Assembly: GCF_002311515.1 (NCBI RefSeq)
Contig: NZ_DCAO01000044.1
Span: 105,560-117,085, forward strand
From: Thalassospira sp. UBA1131
GTDB taxonomy: Bacteria; Pseudomonadota; Alphaproteobacteria; Rhodospirillales; Thalassospiraceae
DNA length: 11,526 bases
Direction of reading: 5' to 3'
Of this stretch, positions 5,116 through 11,526 are shown in pieces. A program made the position numbers and the translations under genes. The notes beneath the pieces were generated by a model, which had not been told where the DNA came from, did no database searches, and worked only from the letters and a program-made list of their open reading frames with translations. Numbering within the stretch: position 1 is the stretch's first letter; the number at the start of each line of letters is the position of its first letter.

Positions 5116-6257
5116 ACCCGGCATTCTGGCGTATTCCCGCATGTGCGATGGCGATATTGGCGGTGGCATTTGTCATGTCCGCGAGCCATCCCGCATGGGC
5201 GCAAAGCGCAAGCACCAAGGAAGCGCCATCTGACCCGCTGGAAAAATTCCTGCATCAATATGTTGAGCATGCTGGTCTTCCCGGCGCCGTAGTGGCGATT
5301 GGGTATGGCGAGGGCAATGTGCGCTATGCCGCGACCGGTTATGCCAGTGTCCGACCCGAAACCGGCATGACGCGGGATCGGCAGTTTTATATCGGATCAC
5401 TGACCAAAATGATGACGGCGGTTGTGACCCTGCAACTGGCATCCGAAAAGCGGATTGATCTGGCCGATCCGATTGGCAAATACCTGCCCGAGGCCTTCCG
5501 TGATCGCATTGCCAATGCCGATCGCGCGACCATTCGTGATTTGCTGCGCAACAGTTCGGGCATTCCCGATTATCTTGATGGCGAGTTCTTTTTTGAGCTG
5601 GTCGGGCGTGACCCGCAGCATGGCTGGCGCAATGTCGAACTGTTGCCGCTGATTGCCGATCGGGAAGCCTATTTCGCGCCGGGAACAAACTATGCGCCAT
5701 CCAACAGCAACTTTATCTTGCTTGGCGTCATGATCGAGGCGGTTGAGGGTGACCATATCGAGGCAGTGTTTAACCGGCGGATTTTCGAACCGGCCGAGAT
5801 GATCAATACATCCTTTGGCCGGTATCCCCGGCCTGCATCGCTGGCACGGGGCTTTGATGATGGCAATGGCGACGGGCAACTTGAAGACGTCACCGATTAC
5901 GATGTCGGCGATCAACTGGCCGATGGCGGGGTGATTTCAACGACTGAAGATCTGGTCAAATTCGCCCGTGCGCTTTTTGTTGAGGGTGTGCTTCTGGGCC
6001 CGAACGCGATCGAACGGGCAACGACCGATACGGTTTTTGCCGGTGACGGGTCTTATGGCTATGGGCTTATGATCGGTTCAAGCGACTGGGGCCCGGTCTG
6101 GGGCCATGACGGCATCTATTTTGGCTATTCCGCCGAGTTTTCCTGGTTCCCGGAGCAGGACACGGTGGTGGTGTTTCTGGCCAATGGCCGGGCGCTCAAT
6201 GAAGTACCATCCGTAACCAGCATGCTGATGACCGGTTTGTTCGGCAAGCCGGAATAG
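5112..6257 (+). CDS. Exported serine hydrolase, class C beta-lactamase / DD-peptidase family
   Basis: A 381-residue protein. The TTG start at 5112 is chosen because the frame opens only at 5106 and this start yields a signal peptide with a basic residue (Arg7), a hydrophobic core and A-W-A before a cut near residue 30/31; a start at ATG 5148 would lose the positive n-region. The nucleophile motif S-L-T-K is at 96-99 (Ser96, Lys99). The third motif is G-H-D-G at 331-334, the H-x-G form of the DD-carboxypeptidase/esterase branch. The second motif, usually Y-[SA]-N, reads P-S-N at 196-198, so the normal catalytic Tyr is replaced by Pro, with a Tyr two residues earlier (194). An Asp/Gly-rich D-D-G-N-G-D-G stretch at 249-255 resembles a calcium-binding loop. 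It likely acts in the periplasm on peptidoglycan peptides or esters. Antibiotic resistance should not be assumed. It lies 59 nt after the small acidic gene. Confidence 0.88.
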   Translation: MNPAFWRIPACAMAILAVAFVMSASHPAWAQSASTKEAPSDPLEKFLHQYVEHAGLPGAVVAIGYGEGNVRYAATGYASVRPETGMTRDRQFYIGSLTKMMTAVVTLQLASEKRIDLADPIGKYLPEAFRDRIANADRATIRDLLRNSSGIPDYLDGEFFFELVGRDPQHGWRNVELLPLIADREAYFAPGTNYAPSNSNFILLGVMIEAVEGDHIEAVFNRRIFEPAEMINTSFGRYPRPASLARGFDDGNGDGQLEDVTDYDVGDQLADGGVISTTEDLVKFARALFVEGVLLGPNAIERATTDTVFAGDGSYGYGLMIGSSDWGPVWGHDGIYFGYSAEFSWFPEQDTVVVFLANGRALNEVPSVTSMLMTGLFGKPE

Positions 6258-6294
6258 GTTTATCTCCCTGTTTTATCGATGTTTTTCTATCAAG

Positions 6295-6337
6295 CTTATG
6301 CAGATATGCATAAGGCAAGGGCGCACCTATGCATGCA
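6295..6337. promoter_or_regulatory. TATGCA repeats upstream of marR
   Basis: Three copies of TATGCA occur at 6297-6302, 6305-6310 and 6328-6333. The first two lie inside a perfect 7-bp inverted repeat, CTTATGC (6295-6301) and GCATAAG (6308-6314), and the third runs into a TGCATGCA palindrome (6330-6337). They lie just upstream of the marR promoter candidate. They may bind an activator or a second regulator. The repeats are seen; their function is inferred. Confidence 0.4.
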
Positions 6338-6355
6338 GGTCACAACTGATAGGAT

Positions 6356-6376
6356 TATAATAGTTAGAATTCTAAC
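6356..6376 (+). promoter_or_regulatory. marR operon promoter (-10) and MarR operator
   Basis: A consensus -10 TATAAT (6356-6361) is followed one base later by the perfect 14-bp palindrome GTTAGAATTCTAAC (6363-6376), which would cover the transcription start. Palindromes of TTAG-N4-CTAA type at the promoter are typical of MarR/SlyA-family autorepression, with release on binding an aromatic ligand. No good -35 hexamer is visible at 16-18 nt, so the promoter may depend on an activator. The marR start at 6401 has no clear Shine-Dalgarno sequence. Confidence 0.75.
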
Positions 6377-6400
6377 GAATTTCTCTGTTATGGTTCGGAC

Positions 6401-6859
6401 ATGGAAAATATTGATCAAAACACCCCTTATTTGACCCTTGGAAGTGCCCTGATGCGCGTAGCGCGTTGTTGGCAGCGCGAGGTCAATCGCACCCTTCAGG
6501 CGCATGGCCTTTCGCAGACCATGGTCATGCCGCTGATCGTTTTGCATCGCCATGGCGGTGCGGTACGCCAAGGCTTGATCGCCGAGGAAATCGGTGTCGA
6601 GGGCCCGTCACTGGTCCGCGTCATCGATCAGCTTGAACGAGACGGTTTGGTTACGCGTGTCTCTGATCCCAGTGATCGCCGTGCCAAGATGGTTGCCCTG
6701 ACCGATGCGGGCCGTGAAAAGGCCGTCGAGATAGAAGCTTTGTTGGGCAATTTGCGCGGAGAACTGACCGCAAATGTTTCTGAAGAGCATCTGAACATCA
6801 CCCTTGATGTCATGCGCGAGTTGCTGACCCAACTGGATGCGCGTGACCGGTCACAATAG
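6401..6859 (+). CDS. MarR-family transcriptional regulator
   Basis: A 152-residue protein of standard MarR length. The winged helix-turn-helix is at about 45-100, with the recognition helix around G-P-S-L-V-R-V-I-D-Q-L-E-R-D-G-L-V and the wing signature D-P-S-D-R-R-A-K-M-V-A-L-T-D-A-G. N- and C-terminal helices would form the dimer. It is the first gene of an efflux operon: the FUSC gene starts 15 nt after its stop codon behind an AGGAGG. MarR proteins in this position normally repress their operon until a small phenolic or lipophilic ligand binds. A perfect palindrome lies over the predicted transcription start (6363-6376). The ligand is unknown but is plausibly the pump's substrate. Confidence 0.95.
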   Translation: MENIDQNTPYLTLGSALMRVARCWQREVNRTLQAHGLSQTMVMPLIVLHRHGGAVRQGLIAEEIGVEGPSLVRVIDQLERDGLVTRVSDPSDRRAKMVALTDAGREKAVEIEALLGNLRGELTANVSEEHLNITLDVMRELLTQLDARDRSQ

Positions 6860-6874
6860 GCAGGAGGACCCGGC

Positions 6875-8968
6875 ATGTTACAAAACATCCTGTCTTTCCG
6901 GCCGAAACCAGTCGACTGGATTTTCTCGGTCAAGACGTTCGCTGCCTCGATGCTGGCACTTTATATCGCCATGGCGTTCGATCTTGATCGCCCGGTCTGG
7001 TCGATGGCGACGGTTTATATTGTTGCCCACCCACTTTCCGGGGTTCTGGCATCCAAGGCGGTTTATCGTGTTTTGGGCACCCTGCTTGGTGCCGTGGTCG
7101 CGGTCATCCTGATCCCCAATCTGGTTAATGCGCCGGTGGTGCTGAGCGCTGTTTTGGCACTTTGGGTTGGCGTGTGCCTGTTCTTTGCCCGCCTTGATCG
7201 CACCCCGCGCAGTTATGTCCTGATGCTGGCCGGGTATACGGTTGCCCTGATCGGTTTTCCGTCGGTGACCGACCCAATCGGTGTGTTTCCAACCGCGATT
7301 GCCCGTTTTCAGGAAATCACCCTTGGTATTCTGTGCGCGACGTTGGTAGGCCACATCATCCTGCCGCGCCATCTCGGTCCGGTTATTGCCGCGCAGATTG
7401 ATGGCTGGATGGGCGATGTTGCCAAACTGGTGACCGAAAGTTTTGATGCTGATATGGACCCCGACCAGCTTGACCGCGACCGGGCGCGGATTGCGAGCGA
7501 CCTTGGCGAGTTGCGCGGCATGGCGTTGCATCTGGGTTATGAAAAATCCCGCTTTGCCGGGCAAACCCGGGAATTGCAGGCCTTGCAAAGTGCTATGGCG
7601 TCTCTGCTGCCGGTTTGCTTTGCAGTGCATGATCGCCTGACGGCCCTTAAGGCGGCCGATGTGAGGGTGCCAGAAGAACTGCGTCGTCTGTGCGATGACA
7701 TTATCAAGCACGTCAATCAAGAGAGCCATGATCCGGCTTTGGTCGCTGATTTGCATCACGGCGTGACAGCATTCCGCGATCAAATCCGCCTGGCAGATGA
7801 TTGGGGCGGGCTTTTGATGATCAATCTGTGTGACCGGTTGCACCGGTTGTTGGATTTCCATCATGACTGCCGCGTTTTGTGGGACGGTATTCGTGCGGGC
7901 AAAGCCCCGTCTGACCTGCTTGGCCGCTGGTACGGAGCTGCAGGTGCCGAGGGCATGGACCGCGATGCCAATGGGGCCGTGCGCAGCGGTATTGCCGCAA
8001 TGGTGGCGGTCATTGCGGTTTGTGCCTTTTGGATCGCCACTGGCTGGAATGCCGGTGGGACCGCAGCGATGATGGCGGCGGTTGGCAGTTCGATCATGTC
8101 GTTTCTGGATAATCCTGTTCCGGCGCTTAAAGGCTTTATGCGCTACACCACGATCGCGGTTGGCGGGGTTGTTTTTTACAATCTGATGATCCTGCCGGGT
8201 ATTGATGGCTTTCCGCTGTTGGTTCTGTCGTTCGCGCCTTACTGCATTGTGCTTGGTGTGTTCATGACATCGCAGGTGACCTATGGGTTCGGACTGGCGA
8301 TGGTGGTCAACCTTGTCATGATCCTGAACCTTGATACGACCTTTAGTAGCGATATCGAGAGCATTCTGGGCGGTGGCGTCGCATCCCTGATCGGCTTTGC
8401 CGCGGCGGCTGTTGCCATTGCCCTGATCCGGGTCGTGCCGGCAGACCAGTCGATCATGCGTCTGGTTCGCGCCAACTGGCGTGACATCGCAGCGGTTGCA
8501 CGTGGATCGTTCGCGCATGGGCGTTTGATCCTTGTGCGACGGTTGCTGGATCGGCAGGGCTTGATCCTACCGAGGTTGGCAATGGCACCGCAGCGTCGCG
8601 ACACCCTGATTCGGGTGATGCCGGAAGTCTCCATCGCCTCCGCACTTTATGATCTGCGTATGGCGACTTTGTTTGCCAACAAGCCGGTTTCAGATCGCAT
8701 CAAGGTGCTGTTGCGGTCGATTGCGCGCCATTTCGAGGCACGCCTGACCGATCCGGACCGGTTGCCCGATCCATGGATTGTCGAGGAGGTCGACAACCTT
8801 CTTCGCATGGCGGTCAGTGATTTGGCAGCGGCAGAGCGCGAACGGCTTGTTTTGCCGTTGGTTGCCTTGCGTCGCACGCTTTCAAAAGCAGGCGTACCAC
8901 GCCTGCGCAAACATTCCGGCGGCGGCATGTTGCCAGCCCAGCCGACGATCATGGGAGAAACAGCATGA
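6875..8968 (+). CDS. FUSC-family inner-membrane efflux protein, AaeB-like
   Basis: A 697-residue membrane protein with the two-block layout of the FUSC/AaeB family. A first membrane block at about 20-165 begins with V-K-T-F-A-A-S-M-L-A-L-Y-I-A and contains P-V-W-S-M-A-T-V-Y-I-V, a family signature. A cytosolic domain spans about 170-365, a second membrane block about 370-522, and a soluble C-terminal domain follows. E. coli AaeB (about 655 residues) exports p-hydroxybenzoate and related aromatic acids with AaeA; the substrate here is inferred by analogy. AGGAGG at 6862-6867 supports the start. The 3' end overlaps the next gene by 4 nt (ATGA at 8965-8968), so the two are translationally coupled. 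The position after marR and before AaeX- and AaeA-like genes supports a pump role. Confidence 0.92.
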   Translation: MLQNILSFRPKPVDWIFSVKTFAASMLALYIAMAFDLDRPVWSMATVYIVAHPLSGVLASKAVYRVLGTLLGAVVAVILIPNLVNAPVVLSAVLALWVGVCLFFARLDRTPRSYVLMLAGYTVALIGFPSVTDPIGVFPTAIARFQEITLGILCATLVGHIILPRHLGPVIAAQIDGWMGDVAKLVTESFDADMDPDQLDRDRARIASDLGELRGMALHLGYEKSRFAGQTRELQALQSAMASLLPVCFAVHDRLTALKAADVRVPEELRRLCDDIIKHVNQESHDPALVADLHHGVTAFRDQIRLADDWGGLLMINLCDRLHRLLDFHHDCRVLWDGIRAGKAPSDLLGRWYGAAGAEGMDRDANGAVRSGIAAMVAVIAVCAFWIATGWNAGGTAAMMAAVGSSIMSFLDNPVPALKGFMRYTTIAVGGVVFYNLMILPGIDGFPLLVLSFAPYCIVLGVFMTSQVTYGFGLAMVVNLVMILNLDTTFSSDIESILGGGVASLIGFAAAAVAIALIRVVPADQSIMRLVRANWRDIAAVARGSFAHGRLILVRRLLDRQGLILPRLAMAPQRRDTLIRVMPEVSIASALYDLRMATLFANKPVSDRIKVLLRSIARHFEARLTDPDRLPDPWIVEEVDNLLRMAVSDLAAAERERLVLPLVALRRTLSKAGVPRLRKHSGGGMLPAQPTIMGETA

Positions 8969-9168
8969 TCAATCCGACACTCAATCTTTACGGCCTGTAT
9001 GTTCCGACCGTTCTGGCTTTGGCCATTGCTGCATGGGGGTGCCTGAAGGTCACCCGATTTGGTCTGGCGCAGATCGGTTTTTACAAAATCACCGTTCATC
9101 CGGCGCTGACTGACCTTGCGCTTTATGTGCTGATCCTGACCGGGCTTTCGGCCGTCTTTCTGAAATAG
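8965..9168 (+). CDS. DUF1656 / AaeX-like small membrane protein
   Basis: A 67-residue protein, the same length as E. coli AaeX. Two hydrophobic segments (about 9-25 and 48-66) flank a short basic loop, and the family-like F-Y-K-I-T-V-H-P-A-L-T-D-L-A-L-Y segment precedes the second helix. The ATG overlaps the stop of the FUSC gene and is preceded by GGGAGA at 8953-8958. DUF1656 proteins almost always sit between or beside FUSC and HlyD-type genes and are thought to be accessory parts of these pumps, with no defined activity. Confidence 0.93.
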   Translation: MINPTLNLYGLYVPTVLALAIAAWGCLKVTRFGLAQIGFYKITVHPALTDLALYVLILTGLSAVFLK

Positions 9169-9176
9169 GTACTGTT

Positions 9177-10091
9177 ATGAAAAACACTCTTTTGAAAAGC
9201 CTGCGCATCGGGTTTACGGCATTGCTGGTGCTAATTGCCTGTGTTGGCGGATGGCATCTGTATGATTATTACATGAACGAACCCTGGACCCGGGATGGTC
9301 GCGTGAGTGCCGATGTGATTTCAATCGCGCCTGATATTGGCGGACTGGTCTCAGAGGTGATGGTGAAGGATAACCAGCCGGTCAAGGCAGGTGACGTTCT
9401 GTTTGCCATTGATCCGGCGCGCTATCAGGTGGCAGTCAATCAGGCGCAGGCCAAACTTGAAAATGCGATTGCCGCGCGCGATCAGGCCAAACGCGAAGTT
9501 TCACGCTATAGCGAGCTTGATCGCGATGTTGTCAGTGATCAGAAAAAAGAACAGGTAAAAACCGGCCTTGCGACTGCGCAGGCCGATGTTGATCTGGCGC
9601 GTGCGGACTTGTCGCTTGCGCAATTGAACCTTGCGCGTACCCGGGTGGTCGCGCCGGTTGATGGGGTTGTTACCAACTTCTCGCTCAGGCGCGGGGCATA
9701 TGTTGGTGCGGGCAGCCCGATAGCAGCGCTTGTCGATAGCAACTCGTTCTATGTCGCGGGCTATTTTGAAGAAAACAAATTGCCGCGCATTGCGATTGGC
9801 GATCGGGTCAACGTGATGCTGATGGGCGAAGACCAGCCTTTGCATGGCCATGTCGTCAGCATCGCAAGGGGCATTCAGGATAGCGAGCGTTCCGGCAGCT
9901 CTGCCGGACTGGCACAGGTCAAACCGACCTTTAGCTGGGTAAGATTGGCGCAGCGCGTTCCGGTCCGGGTCGAACTTGAAGACGTGCCTGGGGATGTGCG
10001 CCTTGTTGCCGGGCGCAGTGCAATCGTGACAGTCGAGGATGAAAATGCGCAAAGTAGTTTTGCCGGGCTGAGCCCGAAGCTATTGTTCTAG
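9177..10091 (+). CDS. HlyD/AaeA-like periplasmic membrane fusion protein
   Basis: A 304-residue protein anchored by one N-terminal helix (about 10-28). The first lipoyl half-motif is at about 46-80 (V-I-S-I-A-P-D-I-G-G-L-V then G-D-V-L-F-A-I-D-P). A short coiled-coil hairpin rich in Ala, Gln and Arg lies at about 83-155, and the second lipoyl half at about 157-186 (V-A-P-V-D-G-V-V-T-N). A beta-barrel segment follows, containing S-W-V-R-L-A-Q-R-V-P-V-R, which closely matches the corresponding part of E. coli AaeA. It would link the FUSC inner-membrane protein to an outer-membrane channel; no TolC-type gene is in the window. It begins 8 nt after the DUF1656 gene with a weak AGG ribosome binding site. 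No terminator is evident after it. Confidence 0.95.
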   Translation: MKNTLLKSLRIGFTALLVLIACVGGWHLYDYYMNEPWTRDGRVSADVISIAPDIGGLVSEVMVKDNQPVKAGDVLFAIDPARYQVAVNQAQAKLENAIAARDQAKREVSRYSELDRDVVSDQKKEQVKTGLATAQADVDLARADLSLAQLNLARTRVVAPVDGVVTNFSLRRGAYVGAGSPIAALVDSNSFYVAGYFEENKLPRIAIGDRVNVMLMGEDQPLHGHVVSIARGIQDSERSGSSAGLAQVKPTFSWVRLAQRVPVRVELEDVPGDVRLVAGRSAIVTVEDENAQSSFAGLSPKLLF

Positions 10092-10180
10092 GAGAAGAGC
10101 GCGACATCATCATGCCGCACCGCAAAAAGTGGCTTGCAGTGAAAAGCGAGTTTGGGTAATTTTCGTAAAAATAAATATCA

Positions 10181-10197
10181 AATATTGTACGAATATT
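10181..10197. promoter_or_regulatory. AT-rich symmetrical element upstream of the CitE-family gene
   Basis: AATATT-GTACG-AATATT (two copies of a self-complementary hexamer around GTAC plus one base) lies 20-36 nt before the gene start, within an AT-rich stretch (about 10157-10200) unlike the coding DNA on both sides. The form A-T-T-G-T-A-C-N-A-A-T resembles some GntR-family operators. This may be the operator or core promoter of the CitE-family and mesaconyl-CoA hydratase genes. No clear -35/-10 pair was found, and 10092-10156 shows nothing else. Confidence 0.35.
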
Positions 10198-10216
10198 ATC
10201 AAACGGGAGATTCCTG

Positions 10217-11095
10217 ATGGCTGCTGCCCCACGTCCGCGCCGTTCTGTTTTGTATATGCCGGGATCAAATGCGCGTGCCCTTGAAAAGGGCAGAAGCCTT
10301 CCGGCCGACGGGCTTATTCTGGATCTTGAGGATGCGGTGGCACCCGATGCCAAGGATACCGCGCGGGATCAGATTGTAAGCGCGCTTTCCGAGGGCGGCT
10401 ATGGCAAACGCGAAATCCAGATCCGCACCAATGGCCTGAACACGCCGTGGGGCTATGCCGATATTGTCGCGGCCGCCAAAACATCGGCGGATGCCATTCT
10501 GCTGCCCAAGGTCGAAAGTGCCGATACGGTGCGACAGGTTGCCAATATCATGGAGGCCGAAGGCGCGCATGCGGGCATGACCATCTGGTGCATGATGGAA
10601 ACGCCGCTTGCGATGCTCAATGCCAAGGAAATTGCCGGGGCCCATCCGCGTCTTGGCGGGTTTGTCATGGGGACGTCCGATCTTGCCAAGGATTTGAACT
10701 GTGCGCATACCCCGGACCGTTTGCCGATGGTGACCAGCCTTGGTCTGTGTCTGTTGGCGGCACGCGCCTATGGGCTTGCGATCCTTGATGGTGTGCATCT
10801 TGATCTGTCCGACGATGCCGGGTTTGCCGCATCCTGCAAGCAGGGGCGCGAGTTTGGCTTTGATGGCAAGACGCTTATTCATCCCAAAACCATTGCAGCG
10901 GCCAACGAAGCCTTTGCCCCGGCAGAGGCCGAGATCGAATGGGCGCGTAAAATCATTGCTGCGCACGAAGACGCCAGTGCGGCGGGCAAGGGTGTGGTCG
11001 TGGTCGATGGCAAGCTGATTGAAAATCTGCATGTGGTGTCGGCCAAGAAACTGGTCGCGATGGCCGATTTGATCGCGGAAATGGACGCCGCCTAA
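10217..11095 (+). CDS. CitE-family CoA-ester lyase: malyl-CoA lyase or malyl-CoA thioesterase
   Basis: A 292-residue TIM-barrel protein of the HpcH/HpaI-CitE superfamily. The N-terminal P-R-R-S-V-L-Y-M-P-G-S-N-A-R-A-L-E-K is the family's CoA-binding start. L-D-L-E-D-A-V is at 35-41 and I-R-T-N-G-L at 69-74 (Arg70). L-L-P-K-V-E is at 95-100, the metal-binding Glu is in M-M-E-T-P (Glu128), and Asp155 is in G-T-S-D-L. The C-terminal lid contains G-K-T-L-I-H-P-K. The next gene is a mesaconyl-CoA hydratase, which ties this enzyme to malyl-CoA or beta-methylmalyl-CoA in the ethylmalonyl-CoA pathway. The N-terminus lacks the C-Q-L-F-G-P-G-S form of classical Mcl1 lyases and looks more like the shorter paralogue, (3S)-malyl-CoA thioesterase, so hydrolysis of malyl-CoA to malate is a real possibility. 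GGGAG at 10205-10209 supports the start. Confidence 0.88.
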   Translation: MAAAPRPRRSVLYMPGSNARALEKGRSLPADGLILDLEDAVAPDAKDTARDQIVSALSEGGYGKREIQIRTNGLNTPWGYADIVAAAKTSADAILLPKVESADTVRQVANIMEAEGAHAGMTIWCMMETPLAMLNAKEIAGAHPRLGGFVMGTSDLAKDLNCAHTPDRLPMVTSLGLCLLAARAYGLAILDGVHLDLSDDAGFAASCKQGREFGFDGKTLIHPKTIAAANEAFAPAEAEIEWARKIIAAHEDASAAGKGVVVVDGKLIENLHVVSAKKLVAMADLIAEMDAA

Positions 11096-11204
11096 GCGCA
11101 GCAACAGCATCAGACAAAACGGGTCGCGCCGAGTAACGAAAATGGCTGCATTCAAGACAGCCAAACTGGCGCGCACCGGTGTTTTACAGAAAATCCGGCC
11201 TTTC

Positions 11205-11211
11205 AGGGAGG
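11205..11211 (+). promoter_or_regulatory. Ribosome binding site fixing the hydratase start
   Basis: AGGGAGG lies 7 nt before the ATG at 11219. A longer overlapping open frame beginning at 11142 in a different phase has no such site and no recognisable protein. The rest of 11096-11204 holds only a small GCCA-AAC-TGGC hairpin (11160-11170) without a T-tract, so the two genes are probably one transcript. Confidence 0.8.
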
Positions 11212-11218
11212 CAATCGA

Positions 11219-11526
11219 ATGTCAAAGACCAACGCGGGCAATTATTTTGAGGATTTCCAGATCGGACAGGAAATCCGCCATGCCACGCCGCGCACAATCA
11301 CAAGCGGGGATGTCGCGCTTTATACCGGGCTTTATGGCCCGCGCTTTGCCGTGCAGTCGTCTGACGAGTTTGCCCAAAGCATCGGTTATAAGGCCGCACC
11401 CGTCGATGATTTGCTGGCGTTTCACATGGTGTTTGGCAAGACGGTGCCCGATGTGTCTTTGAATGCAGTGGCCAATCTCGGTTATGCCGGGGGCGTGTTT
11501 GGTGTTCCGGTCTATCCCGGCGATAC
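11219..11526 (+). CDS. mch: Mesaconyl-CoA hydratase (beta-methylmalyl-CoA dehydratase), MaoC family, 3'-partial
   Basis: The first 102 codons are present and the frame runs off the right edge; the whole family member is about 340 residues. The visible N-terminus (G-N-Y-F-E-D-F then G-Q-E-I-R-H-A-T-P-R-T-I-T) and the segments D-V-A-L-Y-T-G-L-Y-G-P-R-F-A-V-Q-S-S-D and L-N-A-V-A-N-L-G-Y-A-G-G are characteristic of the double hot-dog mesaconyl-CoA hydratase of the ethylmalonyl-CoA pathway rather than of short MaoC enoyl hydratases. It interconverts mesaconyl-C1-CoA and beta-methylmalyl-CoA, the substrate of the lyase family encoded just upstream. It starts 123 nt after the CitE-family gene. Catalytic residues lie mostly beyond the window edge and cannot be checked. 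Confidence 0.85.
   Translation, partial: MSKTNAGNYFEDFQIGQEIRHATPRTITSGDVALYTGLYGPRFAVQSSDEFAQSIGYKAAPVDDLLAFHMVFGKTVPDVSLNAVANLGYAGGVFGVPVYPGD

Noticed and set aside
5112..6257. Calling the serine hydrolase an antibiotic-resistance beta-lactamase (ampC)
   Set aside because: The motif set (H-x-G, non-canonical P-S-N) fits the broad DD-peptidase/esterase family; nothing in the sequence supports beta-lactam hydrolysis specifically.
6242..6260. CGGC-AA-GCCGG symmetry at the end of the serine hydrolase gene as a terminator
   Set aside because: Very short stem with a two-base loop, mostly inside the coding region, and no T-run directly after it.
6878..8518. Long minus-strand open frame (546 codons) opposite the FUSC gene
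   Set aside because: Antisense shadow: rich in His, Gln, Arg and Asn with no recognisable domain, while the plus strand encodes a clear FUSC membrane protein with a good ribosome binding site and operon overlap.
10265..11176. Long minus-strand open frame (303 codons) opposite the CitE-family gene
   Set aside because: Antisense shadow of a well-recognised enzyme; no domain and no start signal.

Overview
The window looks like a chromosomal segment of a marine-type alphaproteobacterium, probably Rhodospirillales and perhaps Thalassospira-like. This is inferred from the moderately GC-rich coding style, the (beta-methyl)malyl-CoA enzyme pair at the right end and the overall gene mix; no rRNA or other taxonomic marker is present. 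Coding density is high. I see no tRNA, rRNA, IS element, CRISPR array or phage gene.

Left part (1-2577): the 3' end of a small inner-membrane protein resembling PspC (5' end outside the window), a strong hairpin terminator, then a LysR-type regulator on the minus strand divergent from an alpha/beta hydrolase with an Asp nucleophile (haloalkane dehalogenase / epoxide hydrolase type). The shared intergenic region carries a T-N11-A LysR-box candidate. A second terminator closes the hydrolase gene.

Middle part (2641-6257): four plus-strand genes with short gaps and no convincing terminator between them. They are an AAA ATPase with a DUF4143-like C-terminal half, a Sec-exported cysteine-rich EndoU-family nuclease, an unrecognised small acidic protein directly downstream, and an exported serine hydrolase of the class C beta-lactamase / DD-peptidase fold. 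The exported nuclease followed by a small acidic cytosolic protein has the layout of a toxin and its immunity protein. This is the most interesting part of the window.

Right-middle (6295-10091): a MarR regulator with a perfect 14-bp palindrome next to a TATAAT box, followed by a FUSC-family inner-membrane protein, a DUF1656/AaeX-like small membrane protein and an AaeA-like membrane fusion protein. Together they form an AaeXAB-type efflux operon for aromatic acids or similar small molecules, in a different gene order and under a different regulator family from E. coli aaeXAB.

Right end (10217-11526): a CitE-family (malyl-CoA lyase or thioesterase) gene followed by the 5' part of a MaoC-family mesaconyl-CoA hydratase. 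Both fit the ethylmalonyl-CoA pathway of acetyl-CoA assimilation. The second gene runs off the right edge.
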